This document shows positions 1 to 7,883 of a DNA stretch of 64,000 nucleotides, in pieces; position 1 is the stretch's first letter; the number at the start of each line of letters is the position of its first letter. The DNA is taken from contig NZ_JADDRL010000001.1 in NCBI RefSeq assembly GCF_021538895.1, forward strand, positions 1 through 64,000. The letters run 5' to 3'. The position numbers and the translations under genes were made by a program. This DNA is from Streptomyces olivochromogenes (lineage in GTDB: Bacteria; Actinomycetota; Actinomycetes; Streptomycetales; Streptomycetaceae). The notes under the pieces are model-generated. The model made no database searches and was not told the DNA's origin. It saw only the letters and a program-made list of their open reading frames with translations.

Positions 1-1
1 C

Positions 2-817
2 ACCGCTGCCGGCCTCGGACTGAGCGCGGCGCTCATCCCGACCGCATCCGCCGACACCCCCGAACGTCCCCACGCACCCAAGCCGACCGTGGTGCTGGTG
101 CACGGCGCTTGGGCGGATGCCTCCGGCTGGAGCAGTGTGGTCAAGCGCTTGCAGAAGGACGGCTATCCGGTCGTGGCCCCGCCGAACCCGCTCCGCAGCC
201 TGTCCACCGACTCCGCCTACCTCGCCGCCTATCTCAAGACGATCAGCGGCCCCATCGTGCTGGTCGGCCACTCCTATGGCGGCGCGGTCATCACCAACGC
301 GGCCACGGACAACCCCAACGTCAAGGCGCTGGTCTACATAGCCGCGTTCGCGCCCGACCGTGACGAGACCGTCGCCGCGCTCAGCGCCAAGTTCCCGGGC
401 AGCCACCTCACGGACGACCCGACGGCGCCGATCCCCACCGCCCTGAACGCCGTTCCCTTCCCCCAGGCCGACGGAACGTCGGGCGTCGACTTCTACCTCA
501 AGCCGGACAAGTTCCGCGACGTTTTCCTCAGCGGCCGGGGCACGTCGGCCGACGCCGCCGTGCTCGCCGCCACGCAGCGACCGATCGCCGCCCAGGCCTT
601 CGGCGAACCCACGGGCGCTCCGGCGTGGCGGACGATCCCGTCCTGGTATCTCGTCGCCAAGAACGACCACGCCATCGCACCCGCCGCCGAACGCTTCATG
701 GCACACCGCGCGCACGCGCACACGGTCGAGACCGACGCACCCCACGACGCCCAGCTCACCGATCCCCGTGCCGTCAGCCACCTGATCGAGAGCGCCTCGC
801 GAAGCACCGGCCGGTGA
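2..817 (+). CDS. Secreted alpha/beta hydrolase, 5' end outside window
   Basis: The reading frame is open to the left edge, so the true start is missing. The first visible residues (TAAGLGLSAALIPTASA) are the hydrophobic and cleavage part of a signal peptide, followed by a short Pro-rich linker and the mature domain. It has the alpha/beta hydrolase features VLVHGAW (oxyanion-hole region) and the nucleophile elbow VGHSYGG. A late Asp (AKNDHAI) and His (DAPHDAQL) complete a plausible Ser-Asp-His triad. Mature size of about 240 residues fits small exported esterases of this family. Substrate is unknown. A TetR gene follows 66 bp downstream on the same strand. Confidence 0.85.
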   Translation, partial: TAAGLGLSAALIPTASADTPERPHAPKPTVVLVHGAWADASGWSSVVKRLQKDGYPVVAPPNPLRSLSTDSAYLAAYLKTISGPIVLVGHSYGGAVITNAATDNPNVKALVYIAAFAPDRDETVAALSAKFPGSHLTDDPTAPIPTALNAVPFPQADGTSGVDFYLKPDKFRDVFLSGRGTSADAAVLAATQRPIAAQAFGEPTGAPAWRTIPSWYLVAKNDHAIAPAAERFMAHRAHAHTVETDAPHDAQLTDPRAVSHLIESASRSTGR

Positions 818-842
818 CTCGGGAAGCACACGCAGCCCGTAC

Positions 843-868
843 GCATATTTGAGTATTCAATCCACAAC
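843..868 (+). promoter_or_regulatory. Probable TetR operator upstream of the regulator gene
   Basis: A 26-bp stretch with core TTGAGTATTCAATCCA lies 15 bp before the TetR start. It matches 21 of 26 positions of the stretch at 1535-1560 upstream of the azoreductase. TTGA-N4-TCAA is a dyad. Autoregulation is an inference from this shared element. Confidence 0.6.
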
Positions 869-883
869 GATTACGTTGGCGGC

Positions 884-1459
884 GTGGCCCGCAAACGAGA
901 GTTCGACGTCGACCAGGCTGTCGACCGCGCGATGGACGTGTTCTGGCGGCGCGGCTACGCCGCGACCTCGCTGCAGGATCTGACCTCGGCGCTCGGCATC
1001 GGCAGCGGCAGCCTGTACGCCGCGTTCGGCTCCAAGGAGAAGCTGTACGGGCTCGCGCTGGCCCGGTACACATCGCGCAACGCCGCCCAGCTGGTGGCGG
1101 AGCTGGAGAGCGCCAAAGAGGTACGGCCCGCCCTGCGGGCCGTACTGATGGCCATGGCCGAGGCCGACCTGTGCGATCCGGACCGGGGCTGCATGACGGT
1201 CAACGCCGCCACCGAGCGCGCCGACGACCCGGACACGGCCGCACACGTCTCCGCCACCTTGAAACTGGTCGAGTCGACGATTGCCGGAGCGCTTGAACGG
1301 GCCCAGGTCCGCGGCGAACTCACGGCGGACAAGAACCCCGCCGAGTTGGCACGTCTGCTGACCACCTTCATCCAGGGGCTGCGCGTCATGGGCAAGGCCC
1401 GAGCCGGCCGAGAGTTCGTCGAGTCGGCCGTCGACGCCGCGATGCGCACCCTGGACTAG
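884..1459 (+). CDS. TetR/AcrR family transcriptional regulator
   Basis: 191 residues, GTG start. The N-terminus carries the TetR helix-turn-helix: FDVDQAVDRAMDVFWRRGY, then TSLQDLTSALGIGSGSLYAAFGSKEKL in continuation, which fits the family's recognition helix. The C-terminal two thirds is the ligand-binding domain (AefR-like type, with the conserved segment around residues 95-110 DRGCMTVNAA). It probably represses the azoreductase/SDR pair that follows, and itself, because the octamer TCAATCCA occurs in front of both transcription units. The inducer is unknown, but such regulators next to azoreductases often sense quinones or other electrophiles. Confidence 0.9.
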   Translation: MARKREFDVDQAVDRAMDVFWRRGYAATSLQDLTSALGIGSGSLYAAFGSKEKLYGLALARYTSRNAAQLVAELESAKEVRPALRAVLMAMAEADLCDPDRGCMTVNAATERADDPDTAAHVSATLKLVESTIAGALERAQVRGELTADKNPAELARLLTTFIQGLRVMGKARAGREFVESAVDAAMRTLD

Positions 1460-1534
1460 AGGTCACCGCCCCGGGCGGCACCGTGAACCACTGACCCGCG
1501 CCAAGCACGGATCCCCCTCGCCGGGCACCCATCC

Positions 1535-1625
1535 GCATACTTGATAGTTCAATCCAGAACTAGTACCGTCCTGGACGTGAAGGCGTCACCACCCGGTGCG
1601 CCTCAATACTGGATTGATCAATCCA
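1535..1625 (+). promoter_or_regulatory. Operator region of azoR: one diverged dyad and one perfect palindrome
   Basis: At 1535-1560 is the second copy of the TetR-gene upstream element (core TTGATAGTTCAATCCA). At 1610-1625 is a perfect 16-bp palindrome TGGATTGATCAATCCA, 22 bp before the azoR start codon. Octamer TCAATCCA occurs at 857-864, 1549-1556 and 1618-1625. The palindrome is placed to block transcription or early elongation. Confidence 0.65.
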
Positions 1626-1647
1626 TAAATCTGAGAACGGAACCCCC

Positions 1648-2268
1648 ATGGCTCACTTGCTGCACATCGACTCCAGTGCCCGAAGCACCGGCTCCGGCTC
1701 CGCCAGCCGCCGCCTCTCCGCCCAGTACGCCGAGGCGTGGCGGGCCCAGAACCCCGACGGCACCGTCACCTACCGTGATGTGACGGCGGACGTACCGAAC
1801 CTGGTCAGCGAGCACTGGGTGCGCGGCGTCTTCGGCCCGGCCGAGATCCACGACGCCCGCTCCCACGCGGCGGTGAGCGCCGCCGGGGAGCTGATCGCCG
1901 AGGTCGAGGCGGCCGATGTGCTGGCCCTGGGCGTCCCGGTCTACAACTTCAGCGTGCCGGCGTCGTTCAAGGCATGGATCGACCAGATCTGCATGGCGGG
2001 CCGCACCTTCAGCTACACGGCACAGGGCCCGCGGGGGCTGCTGATCGGCAAGAAGGTGGTCGTCCTGCGCTCCTCCGGCAGCGACTTCAGCGACCCGCGC
2101 TTCGCGCCGCTGGACTTCCACGAGCCGTACATCCGCGGCGTTCTCGGCTTCCTCGGTATCACCGACGTCGAGTTCATCTCGGTCAACGGGATGTCCGAGG
2201 AGCAGCTCGCTCCCCACTTCGAGAAGGCCACCGCCTCCATCGCGAACGCCGTAGGCGCAGTCGCCTGA
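1648..2268 (+). CDS. azoR: FMN-dependent NADH-azoreductase / flavodoxin-fold quinone reductase
   Basis: 206 residues. It starts with the flavodoxin-like strand and phosphate loop of AzoR (HLLHIDSSAR), has the substrate/FMN segment VPVYNFSVPASFKAWIDQ, and then a central sheet GKKVVVLRSSG and the F-x-G-x-LGF-GI-D stretch near the C-terminus. All are typical of the FMN-dependent two-electron reductases of quinones and azo dyes, and the length matches the family (about 200). Cytoplasmic homodimer in known members. Start ATG at 1648 follows AGAACGGAACC, a moderate ribosome site. Likely controlled by the TetR protein upstream and co-transcribed with the SDR 30 bp downstream. Confidence 0.9.
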   Translation: MAHLLHIDSSARSTGSGSASRRLSAQYAEAWRAQNPDGTVTYRDVTADVPNLVSEHWVRGVFGPAEIHDARSHAAVSAAGELIAEVEAADVLALGVPVYNFSVPASFKAWIDQICMAGRTFSYTAQGPRGLLIGKKVVVLRSSGSDFSDPRFAPLDFHEPYIRGVLGFLGITDVEFISVNGMSEEQLAPHFEKATASIANAVGAVA

Positions 2269-2298
2269 ATCGTCTGCTTCCGCAGAAAGGACAAATCC

Positions 2299-3093
2299 AT
2301 GGACATGCAGCTGCAGAACAAGGTCGCCGTGGTCACCGGAGCGAGTCGCGGCATCGGACTTGCCGCGGTCCGCGCCCGGGCCGAGGAAGGCGTCGAAGTG
2401 GTCGCCGGCTCACGCAAGGGCAGCGCCGGGCTGGACACACTGGCCGCGCAGTACGACGTGCTCGCGGTCACCGGCGACCTCTCCACAGCGCAGGGCGTGG
2501 AGGACCTGGTGGCCGCCGCGCACGAGCGCTTCGGCGGCGTCGACATCCTCGTCAACAACGTCGGCGTCCTCACTCCGCGGCTCGGCGGCGTCCTCTCGGT
2601 CACCGACGAGGACTGGACGGCGACACTCAACGCCAACCTCTTCAGTGCGATTCGCGCGGTACGCGCCGCACTGCCGTCGCTGATCGAGCGCAAGGGCGCG
2701 ATCGTCACGGTCAGCTCGGTCAACGCGTTCCTGCCCGACCCGGGCATCATCGACTACACCGTCTCCAAGGCCGCACTCACCAACTTCTCCAAGGCCTTGT
2801 CCAAGGAGGTCGGCCCCCAGGGCGTCCGGGTCAACACCATCAGTCCCGGACCGGTCGAAACCGACATGTGGCTCGCCGAGGGCGGCATGGCCGCCACCGT
2901 GGGCGACGCGATGGGCGTCGACAAGGAGACGGCGCGCGAGCAGATCGTCGGCAGCCTCGGCGGCTTCGCCACGGGCCGCTTCACCCGCCCCGACGAGGTC
3001 GCCGACCTCATCGTGATGCTGGCCGGCGGGCGCACCTCCAACATCACCGGTGCCGACTTCGTCATCGACGGCGGCCTCATCAAGACCTTGTGA
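2299..3093 (+). CDS. SDR family NAD(P)-dependent oxidoreductase
   Basis: 264 residues, classical short-chain dehydrogenase. Cofactor motif TGASRGIG is at residues 13-20, NNVG follows in the middle, and the catalytic YxxxK appears as DYTVSKAAL with an upstream serine in TVSSVN. The C-terminal substrate loop and the final GADFVIDGGL are standard. Ribosome site AGAAAGGA precedes ATG 2299. It sits 30 bp after azoR and probably shares its promoter and TetR control, suggesting a role in handling carbonyl products or toxic electrophiles. The exact substrate cannot be read from the sequence. Confidence 0.9.
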   Translation: MDMQLQNKVAVVTGASRGIGLAAVRARAEEGVEVVAGSRKGSAGLDTLAAQYDVLAVTGDLSTAQGVEDLVAAAHERFGGVDILVNNVGVLTPRLGGVLSVTDEDWTATLNANLFSAIRAVRAALPSLIERKGAIVTVSSVNAFLPDPGIIDYTVSKAALTNFSKALSKEVGPQGVRVNTISPGPVETDMWLAEGGMAATVGDAMGVDKETAREQIVGSLGGFATGRFTRPDEVADLIVMLAGGRTSNITGADFVIDGGLIKTL

Positions 3094-3217
3094 TGCCCAC
3101 TTCCGCGCCGCCGGTTCGCGCCTGTTCTTGGAGCAGTCGAAAGCGGAACTGTTTGGGGTCCGCCGGCGTCGTCCCTTTTCCGGGCACGGTGGCTGTGCCA
3201 TGGAGAGGGGAGACCGG

Positions 3218-3949
3218 GTGCATACGGACGGATTCGCCAAGTGGACAAGGCGGTTCGAGGAGGAGCGCGAGCGCAGACGCGTCCAGGGTGACCCCGACTG
3301 GAGGCAAGGTGCGACGCTGCATCCGGCGGTGTGGGCCGGCATTCAGCGCTTTCAGGTTGGCGAGGACGGTGACGGCGCCAACCTCGTCGGCAAGGCGGAC
3401 GAGGCCGGCGACGGCGATTACGCGCAGGCGGTCCGGCTCTTCGTCGCCGAGGAACAGAACCACGCCCGTCTACTCGCTCGGCTGCTGGCCGCAGGTGGCA
3501 TGCCGACGCTGACCGGCCACTGGAGCGACACCGTCTTCGTACGGCTGCGGCGTCTCATGGGCCTGCGCATGGAGCTGCTGGTGCTGATGATCGCGGAAGT
3601 GGTGGCACTGCGCTATTACCGGGCCCTGCGGGATGGCACCGACGACCCGCTCACTTCGGATGTGGCCGGGCGGATCCTGTCCGACGAGCAGCGCCACGTC
3701 CCGTTCCACTGCGAGCGACTGCACGCCTCCTTGGCGGAGTTGCCGCGCGCAACGCGCCGTCCGGTCATGGCCCTGTGGCGGCTCCTTCTGCTCGCGGTGT
3801 CCCTGGTCGTCGCCGTCGATCACGGATCGGCTCTGCGACAACTCTCCGTCGGACGCCTGCGCTTCGTGGCCGACGTCGTCGGCTCGTCCCGCGCGGTCGT
3901 CTCCGCGGTGCTGGTCCCCCGCCCGGACGCATGGACTAGCGCGGGCTGA
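3218..3949 (+). CDS. Ferritin-like domain protein (putative di-iron four-helix bundle)
   Basis: 243 residues from GTG 3218. That start is preferred over ATG 3200 because a purine-rich GGAGAGGGGAGA ends 5 bp before it. The protein has the carboxylate/His pattern of ferritin-like bundles: EEQNHARLLARLL, then EVVALRYYRAL and SDEQRHVPFHCERL, with spacing expected for a two-metal site. A hydrophobic C-terminal stretch (LWRLLLLAVSLVVAVDHG) may be membrane-associated or part of the bundle. It may act as a di-iron oxidase or stress protein; no substrate is visible. Its 3' end overlaps the convergent gene by 14 bp. Confidence 0.7.
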   Translation: MHTDGFAKWTRRFEEERERRRVQGDPDWRQGATLHPAVWAGIQRFQVGEDGDGANLVGKADEAGDGDYAQAVRLFVAEEQNHARLLARLLAAGGMPTLTGHWSDTVFVRLRRLMGLRMELLVLMIAEVVALRYYRALRDGTDDPLTSDVAGRILSDEQRHVPFHCERLHASLAELPRATRRPVMALWRLLLLAVSLVVAVDHGSALRQLSVGRLRFVADVVGSSRAVVSAVLVPRPDAWTSAG

Positions 3950-4337
3950 CAACAGACTCCCTGTCCAGGGGATCTTGTGGTCTCACGGCGTCGAACAGTG
4001 GCCAGCCGTCCACTTCCACCGAACCCGTCGCGGGAAACAGCTGACGGACCAGCGCCTCGTCGAGCAACGCCCTTACGCTGCCGGGTTCGTGGAGATTCAG
4101 ATACTCCCGGTCCGGCAGACGCACCGCCGCGCCCTCGTCGAAGTAGCCGTCGGCGATGACGCGGTCGGATGCCGGCTTGAACACCAGACGCAGACGGGCC
4201 CGGCTTCCGGTACGCCACAGCGTCACCGTGCTGCTGCACCCGGGGTAGCCCCTTACTCGATCGTGCCGGTGCCCGAAACACCAGCCGTACACCGTGCCGC
4301 CCACGACCATACGACGGACCCTGCGCCTGCTCCCCAT
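3936..4337 (-). CDS. Hypothetical protein, 133 aa
   Basis: I do not recognise a family. The reading frame has normal GC-rich codon usage, no signal peptide and no membrane segment. The N-terminus is basic (MGSRRRVRRM), followed by a compact region with Gly/Cys/His (VYGWCFGHRHDRV) and a C-terminal part with regular alpha/beta character ending in RESVVSPR. The stop codon overlaps the 3' end of the ferritin-like gene on the opposite strand. Start ATG 4337 is the first available one. Confidence 0.6.
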   Translation of the reverse strand: MGSRRRVRRMVVGGTVYGWCFGHRHDRVRGYPGCSSTVTLWRTGSRARLRLVFKPASDRVIADGYFDEGAAVRLPDREYLNLHEPGSVRALLDEALVRQLFPATGSVEVDGWPLFDAVRPQDPLDRESVVSPR

Positions 4338-4472
4338 GACCGCACTCTAGAGCCATCGAGGCGAGGTCTGCCGCAGTCGCAGCGGCCGGCCATTGCCCTC
4401 GCCTCGATCACGATGGTGTTCAAATGCCTCTTCGGGGCGACGCCGAGAAGAGTCCCCTGGCATGCTGCACCC

Positions 4473-6179
4473 ATGTCGACCTCGCCGATACGCCCGGGCG
4501 CCGCCACGGGGACGTCTCCCCCGTCGGTCGACGGCCTGCGTCTACAGGCACGCCGGATGAGTCGGGACGTTCGCGGGGCCGGTCGCGTGCTGAACGGCAT
4601 TACGCTCGACATAGCTCCCGGGCAGCTCACCGTGATCGCCGGAAGCAGCGGCGCGGGGAAGACGGTGCTGTTGGAGATTCTGGCGGGGCTGAGCGCGCCG
4701 ACCGAGGGCGAGGTACTGCACGACGGGGAGCAACCCGGGCCGCTGGGCTGGGAGTTCGGGTTCGTTCCGCAGGAGGACATCATCCACCGCGAACTGACCC
4801 TGCACCGGACGCTGGTGTACGCGGCGGGCCTGCGCATGCCTCCGGGGACGCGGCCCCAGACCGTCAGCGCGACGGTTGACCGGGTCCTGGACACCCTCGG
4901 CCTCTCCGAGCGCGCGGGAACGCCCGTGCGCGCACTGAGCGGAGGGGAACGCAAACGGGCCGGCATCGCGGTCGAGTTGCTGACCCGGCCGAGGGTGCTC
5001 TTCCTCGACGAGCCGACATCCGGGCTCGATCCGGTCACGGGGGCGGAGCTGCTGCGGACCCTGCGCGCGCTGGCCGAAGACGGCACCACCGTCGTGCTGA
5101 CCACCCACGTCCTCGCCGATCTGCTCGGCTGCGACCAGGTCGTGTTCCTCACGCCCGGCGGCGAGGTCGCGTACGCGGGTGAACCGGCCGCTCTGTGCGG
5201 GGCCTTCGGGGTGGGCACCGTCGAAGAGGTGTATCAGGAGGTTGCCACGGGCAGGCGCGTCGAGCGTGCCACGCCCGCCGACGACATCCATCAGCCCGGC
5301 GAGCCACGGTCCCGGAAAGTCGAGCGCGTCGGCGCCCTGCGCCAGTGGGCGCTCCTGACGCGTCGCGGCACGGCCCTGCTGCTGCACAGCCGGCTGTCGG
5401 TCGCCGTCCTGGCCGGGTCGCCGGTGATGATCGTGGCGATGTTCGCCCTGCTGTTCCGCGCGGGCGCGTTCGATCCTGAGACACCGGATCCGGGGTCAAC
5501 GGCGATGATCATGTTCTGGATCGCGTTCGGCGCGTTCTTCTTCGGTCTGACGTACGGGCTGCTGCAAATCTGCACCGAGTTGCCCGTCCTGCGTCGAGAA
5601 TGGCTCGCAGGCCTGCGGATCGGCCCGTACGTCCTCTCGAAGCTCACGACGATGTTGCCCGTGCTCGCGACCGCCGACGCGCTGTTGTTGGCAGTCCTGC
5701 GCGCCTGGGACCGACTGCCCGCCGCGGGCTGGGGCACCTACGGGTCGCTGTTCGCGTCGTGTGTGCTGGCCTCGGCAGCCGCTCTCGCGCTGGGGCTTCT
5801 CGCGTCGGCGGCGGTGTCGGAGCCGGGGCAGGCGACGCTCATGCTTCCGCTGCTCTGCTTTCCCCAGGTGCTGTTCTCGGGGGCATTCGTGCCGGTGCCC
5901 CGGATGACGGGCGGCGGGCGGGCGATCAGCTGGGCGATGACCAATCGCTGGGCGTTCGAGGCACTGGGCAGCGGGGTGGGCCTGGAGTCGCTGTGGCGTG
6001 CGGGCGGCTCGCCGCTGGGTCCGCCGCTGTTGGATTCGTACGGTGACTCGTTCGGTCATCCAGCGAGCCGAGGGTGGTTGATCCTGGCGGCCTTCGCGCT
6101 GGCGTTCTTGGCCTGGACATGGGTGATTCTCGTACGAAAGTGTCGGCACGGGGCGACGAGGAGCCGGGCCGGGCGATGA
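4473..6179 (+). CDS. ABC transporter with fused ATPase and permease (ABCG-like half transporter)
   Basis: About 568 residues from ATG 4473; an in-frame ATG lies upstream at 4413, so the start is uncertain and no strong ribosome site is seen. The N-terminal ATPase has Walker A GSSGAGKT (57-64), signature LSGGERKR (155-162) and Walker B VLFLDEPTSGLD (175-186). The C-terminal half, after a linker near 255-290, has about six hydrophobic segments of the ABC-2 type (for example MIVAMFALLFRAG, FFFGLTYGLLQICTEL, ALALGLLASAAVSEP). This order (ATPase first) is that of eukaryotic ABCG/White transporters and of some actinobacterial exporters. It probably works as a dimer in the cytoplasmic membrane; the substrate is unknown. 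Confidence 0.88.
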   Translation: MSTSPIRPGAATGTSPPSVDGLRLQARRMSRDVRGAGRVLNGITLDIAPGQLTVIAGSSGAGKTVLLEILAGLSAPTEGEVLHDGEQPGPLGWEFGFVPQEDIIHRELTLHRTLVYAAGLRMPPGTRPQTVSATVDRVLDTLGLSERAGTPVRALSGGERKRAGIAVELLTRPRVLFLDEPTSGLDPVTGAELLRTLRALAEDGTTVVLTTHVLADLLGCDQVVFLTPGGEVAYAGEPAALCGAFGVGTVEEVYQEVATGRRVERATPADDIHQPGEPRSRKVERVGALRQWALLTRRGTALLLHSRLSVAVLAGSPVMIVAMFALLFRAGAFDPETPDPGSTAMIMFWIAFGAFFFGLTYGLLQICTELPVLRREWLAGLRIGPYVLSKLTTMLPVLATADALLLAVLRAWDRLPAAGWGTYGSLFASCVLASAAALALGLLASAAVSEPGQATLMLPLLCFPQVLFSGAFVPVPRMTGGGRAISWAMTNRWAFEALGSGVGLESLWRAGGSPLGPPLLDSYGDSFGHPASRGWLILAAFALAFLAWTWVILVRKCRHGATRSRAGR

Positions 6180-6200
6180 ACCCGGGCCCACGGGCCACTC

Positions 6201-6222
6201 GTTGAGCATCGGTCGGCTCAAC
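6201..6222. terminator. Small hairpin between convergent genes
   Basis: GTTGAGC (6201-6207) pairs with GCTCAAC (6216-6222), overlapping the stop codon of the minus-strand gene. It lies between the ends of the ABC transporter and the PLP enzyme. Only 7 bp, so a weak call. Confidence 0.35.
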
Positions 6223-7684
6223 AACCTTCCCGCGGGGTCAGCCCTGCCACCCCCGGCACCTGGTCCCGGTAGGTCTGCGTCACGAACGACAAGAACGTCT
6301 TGATGTCCTTGGGCAGGGACGACACTCCGAAGGAGATGCGGACGGCCCCCGCCGAAGGCAGTCGGAGCAGCTCCAAGTAGTCCTCCAGCGAGGTCAATTG
6401 CGTGCGGGCCGCCGAGCGGAGCCGGGTCAGCGGCAGGGCGAAGGCCGCTTCGCCGGCGCCCGGATTGCAGAAGCATCCCGTACGCAGGGATATGCCGCGC
6501 GCGGCACTGTCGCGCGTGACGACGCGTTCGTCGACTATCCGGCCGTCCGCCCCGAGCAGGTTCAGCGCGACCGTGCCGCCGCGGGCCGCGTCGGCGCGGT
6601 CGGGACCGTACACCCGGACCATCGGAGCGCCGTCGCTGTGCCGCAACGTCCGCAACCCCGTGAGGAGTTGGTCGGTCAGCGCGCTGATGTGGGCGTGCAC
6701 GCGGTCCATGCCGATGTGCTCGATCCAGGCCAGTCCGGCGGTGACGTCCGGTATGGACAGGAAGTTGACCGTACCGTCCTCGAAGGCGGCCTCGTCCTCG
6801 GCGAGGACGTGCCACTGAGCCTGGGCACTCACCGCGTAGATCGTGCCGCCCGAGAACCAGGGGCGGCGCAGCCTGGCGAGGGCCGACCGGCGAGCGATCA
6901 GGCTGCCGATGCCGGTCGGATGTCCGAAGACCTTGTACCAGCTGACCACGGTGAAGTCCGGGTGGTACCGGCTCAGGTCCAGGGTATTGGTCGGTACGAA
7001 GGCTGCCGCGTCGAGCAACACGTCGTAACCCTGCTCCTGAGCGGCCGCGATCCAGTCGAGCGAGTGCTGGACGCCGGTGAAGTTGCTCTGGGCCGGATAG
7101 GCCAGCAGTCCGCGCGTGCGGCCGGCGTCGCGCCTTCGCACGCGATCGATTCCCCGACTCCGTGGGGACAGCGCGGCCAGCAGTCGCGTCTCATCCATCT
7201 GCAGGCCGGACGCGCTCACCGGTACATAGACGGTTGCTGCTCCCCGTGTCCGCGCGTATTCCCTCAGCCCGTTGACCGAGTTGTGGTTGTCGAGCGACAT
7301 GACGAGCCGGTCGCCTCGTGCGAAGGGATATGCCTCGCCGACCAGTCGCAGTGCGCCCGTTGCGTTCGGGGTGAAAATCACGGCGTACTCGGCGGGGTCG
7401 GCGTTGAAATACCGCAGGACCGCCTCGCGCGCTTCGGCGAGCAGATATCCGGAGGCGCGCGAGGCCGGGCTCTCCGAATGCGGGTTGCCGAACAGCCCGC
7501 CGGTGATGCGCTCCGCGCTCCCCGCGACGAGGGACCGCGGGGGAAGTCCGGCGCCCGTGTGGTCGAGGTAGGTGTGTCCGGCCTCGTCGAGGAAGCCGAA
7601 TTCGCGCGCCCGCAGCTCTGTGAAACCTTCGCGACCGCCCCGTTCCCCGCCGCATATGCTTCCGGTGGTGTCTGCCGTTTCCAT
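6218..7684 (-). CDS. Class V aminotransferase-fold enzyme, molybdenum cofactor sulfurase type (no MOSC domain)
   Basis: 488 residues from ATG 7684, which has GAGGGGG upstream. The fold is NifS-like: DHTGAGLPP near the N-terminus, FTPNATGAL, LDNHNSVNGLRE, LLDAAAFV, and the PLP lysine in SWYKVFGHPTGIGSL (K251). The C-terminal LRTGCFCNPGAG (402-411) matches the sulfur-transfer loop of eukaryotic MoCo sulfurases, with two of the three loop cysteines (404 and 406) kept and the third replaced by Gly. The C-terminal MOSC half of those enzymes is absent. Likely job: mobilise sulfur from cysteine for a xanthine-oxidase-type cofactor or another acceptor. Divergent from the AraC regulator, which may control it. 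Confidence 0.8.
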   Translation of the reverse strand: METADTTGSICGGERGGREGFTELRAREFGFLDEAGHTYLDHTGAGLPPRSLVAGSAERITGGLFGNPHSESPASRASGYLLAEAREAVLRYFNADPAEYAVIFTPNATGALRLVGEAYPFARGDRLVMSLDNHNSVNGLREYARTRGAATVYVPVSASGLQMDETRLLAALSPRSRGIDRVRRRDAGRTRGLLAYPAQSNFTGVQHSLDWIAAAQEQGYDVLLDAAAFVPTNTLDLSRYHPDFTVVSWYKVFGHPTGIGSLIARRSALARLRRPWFSGGTIYAVSAQAQWHVLAEDEAAFEDGTVNFLSIPDVTAGLAWIEHIGMDRVHAHISALTDQLLTGLRTLRHSDGAPMVRVYGPDRADAARGGTVALNLLGADGRIVDERVVTRDSAARGISLRTGCFCNPGAGEAAFALPLTRLRSAARTQLTSLEDYLELLRLPSAGAVRISFGVSSLPKDIKTFLSFVTQTYRDQVPGVAGLTPREGC

Positions 7685-7883
7685 GAGAGCCCCCTCGCAT
7701 AGAACTTTGACAACGGTATCCGCGTACGGCGGAATGACCGCGACGGCACGACGGCGAACCGCGCTCGCATCGGTTCGGCACACCTCAACTCGTGCACGGG
7801 GAGAGCCTTTCCGACCGTGACTCGGCGCACTTGACGCCTCCACGCCTCGCAGGTCGTGATCAGCCCTGTGATTGACTATCGCC

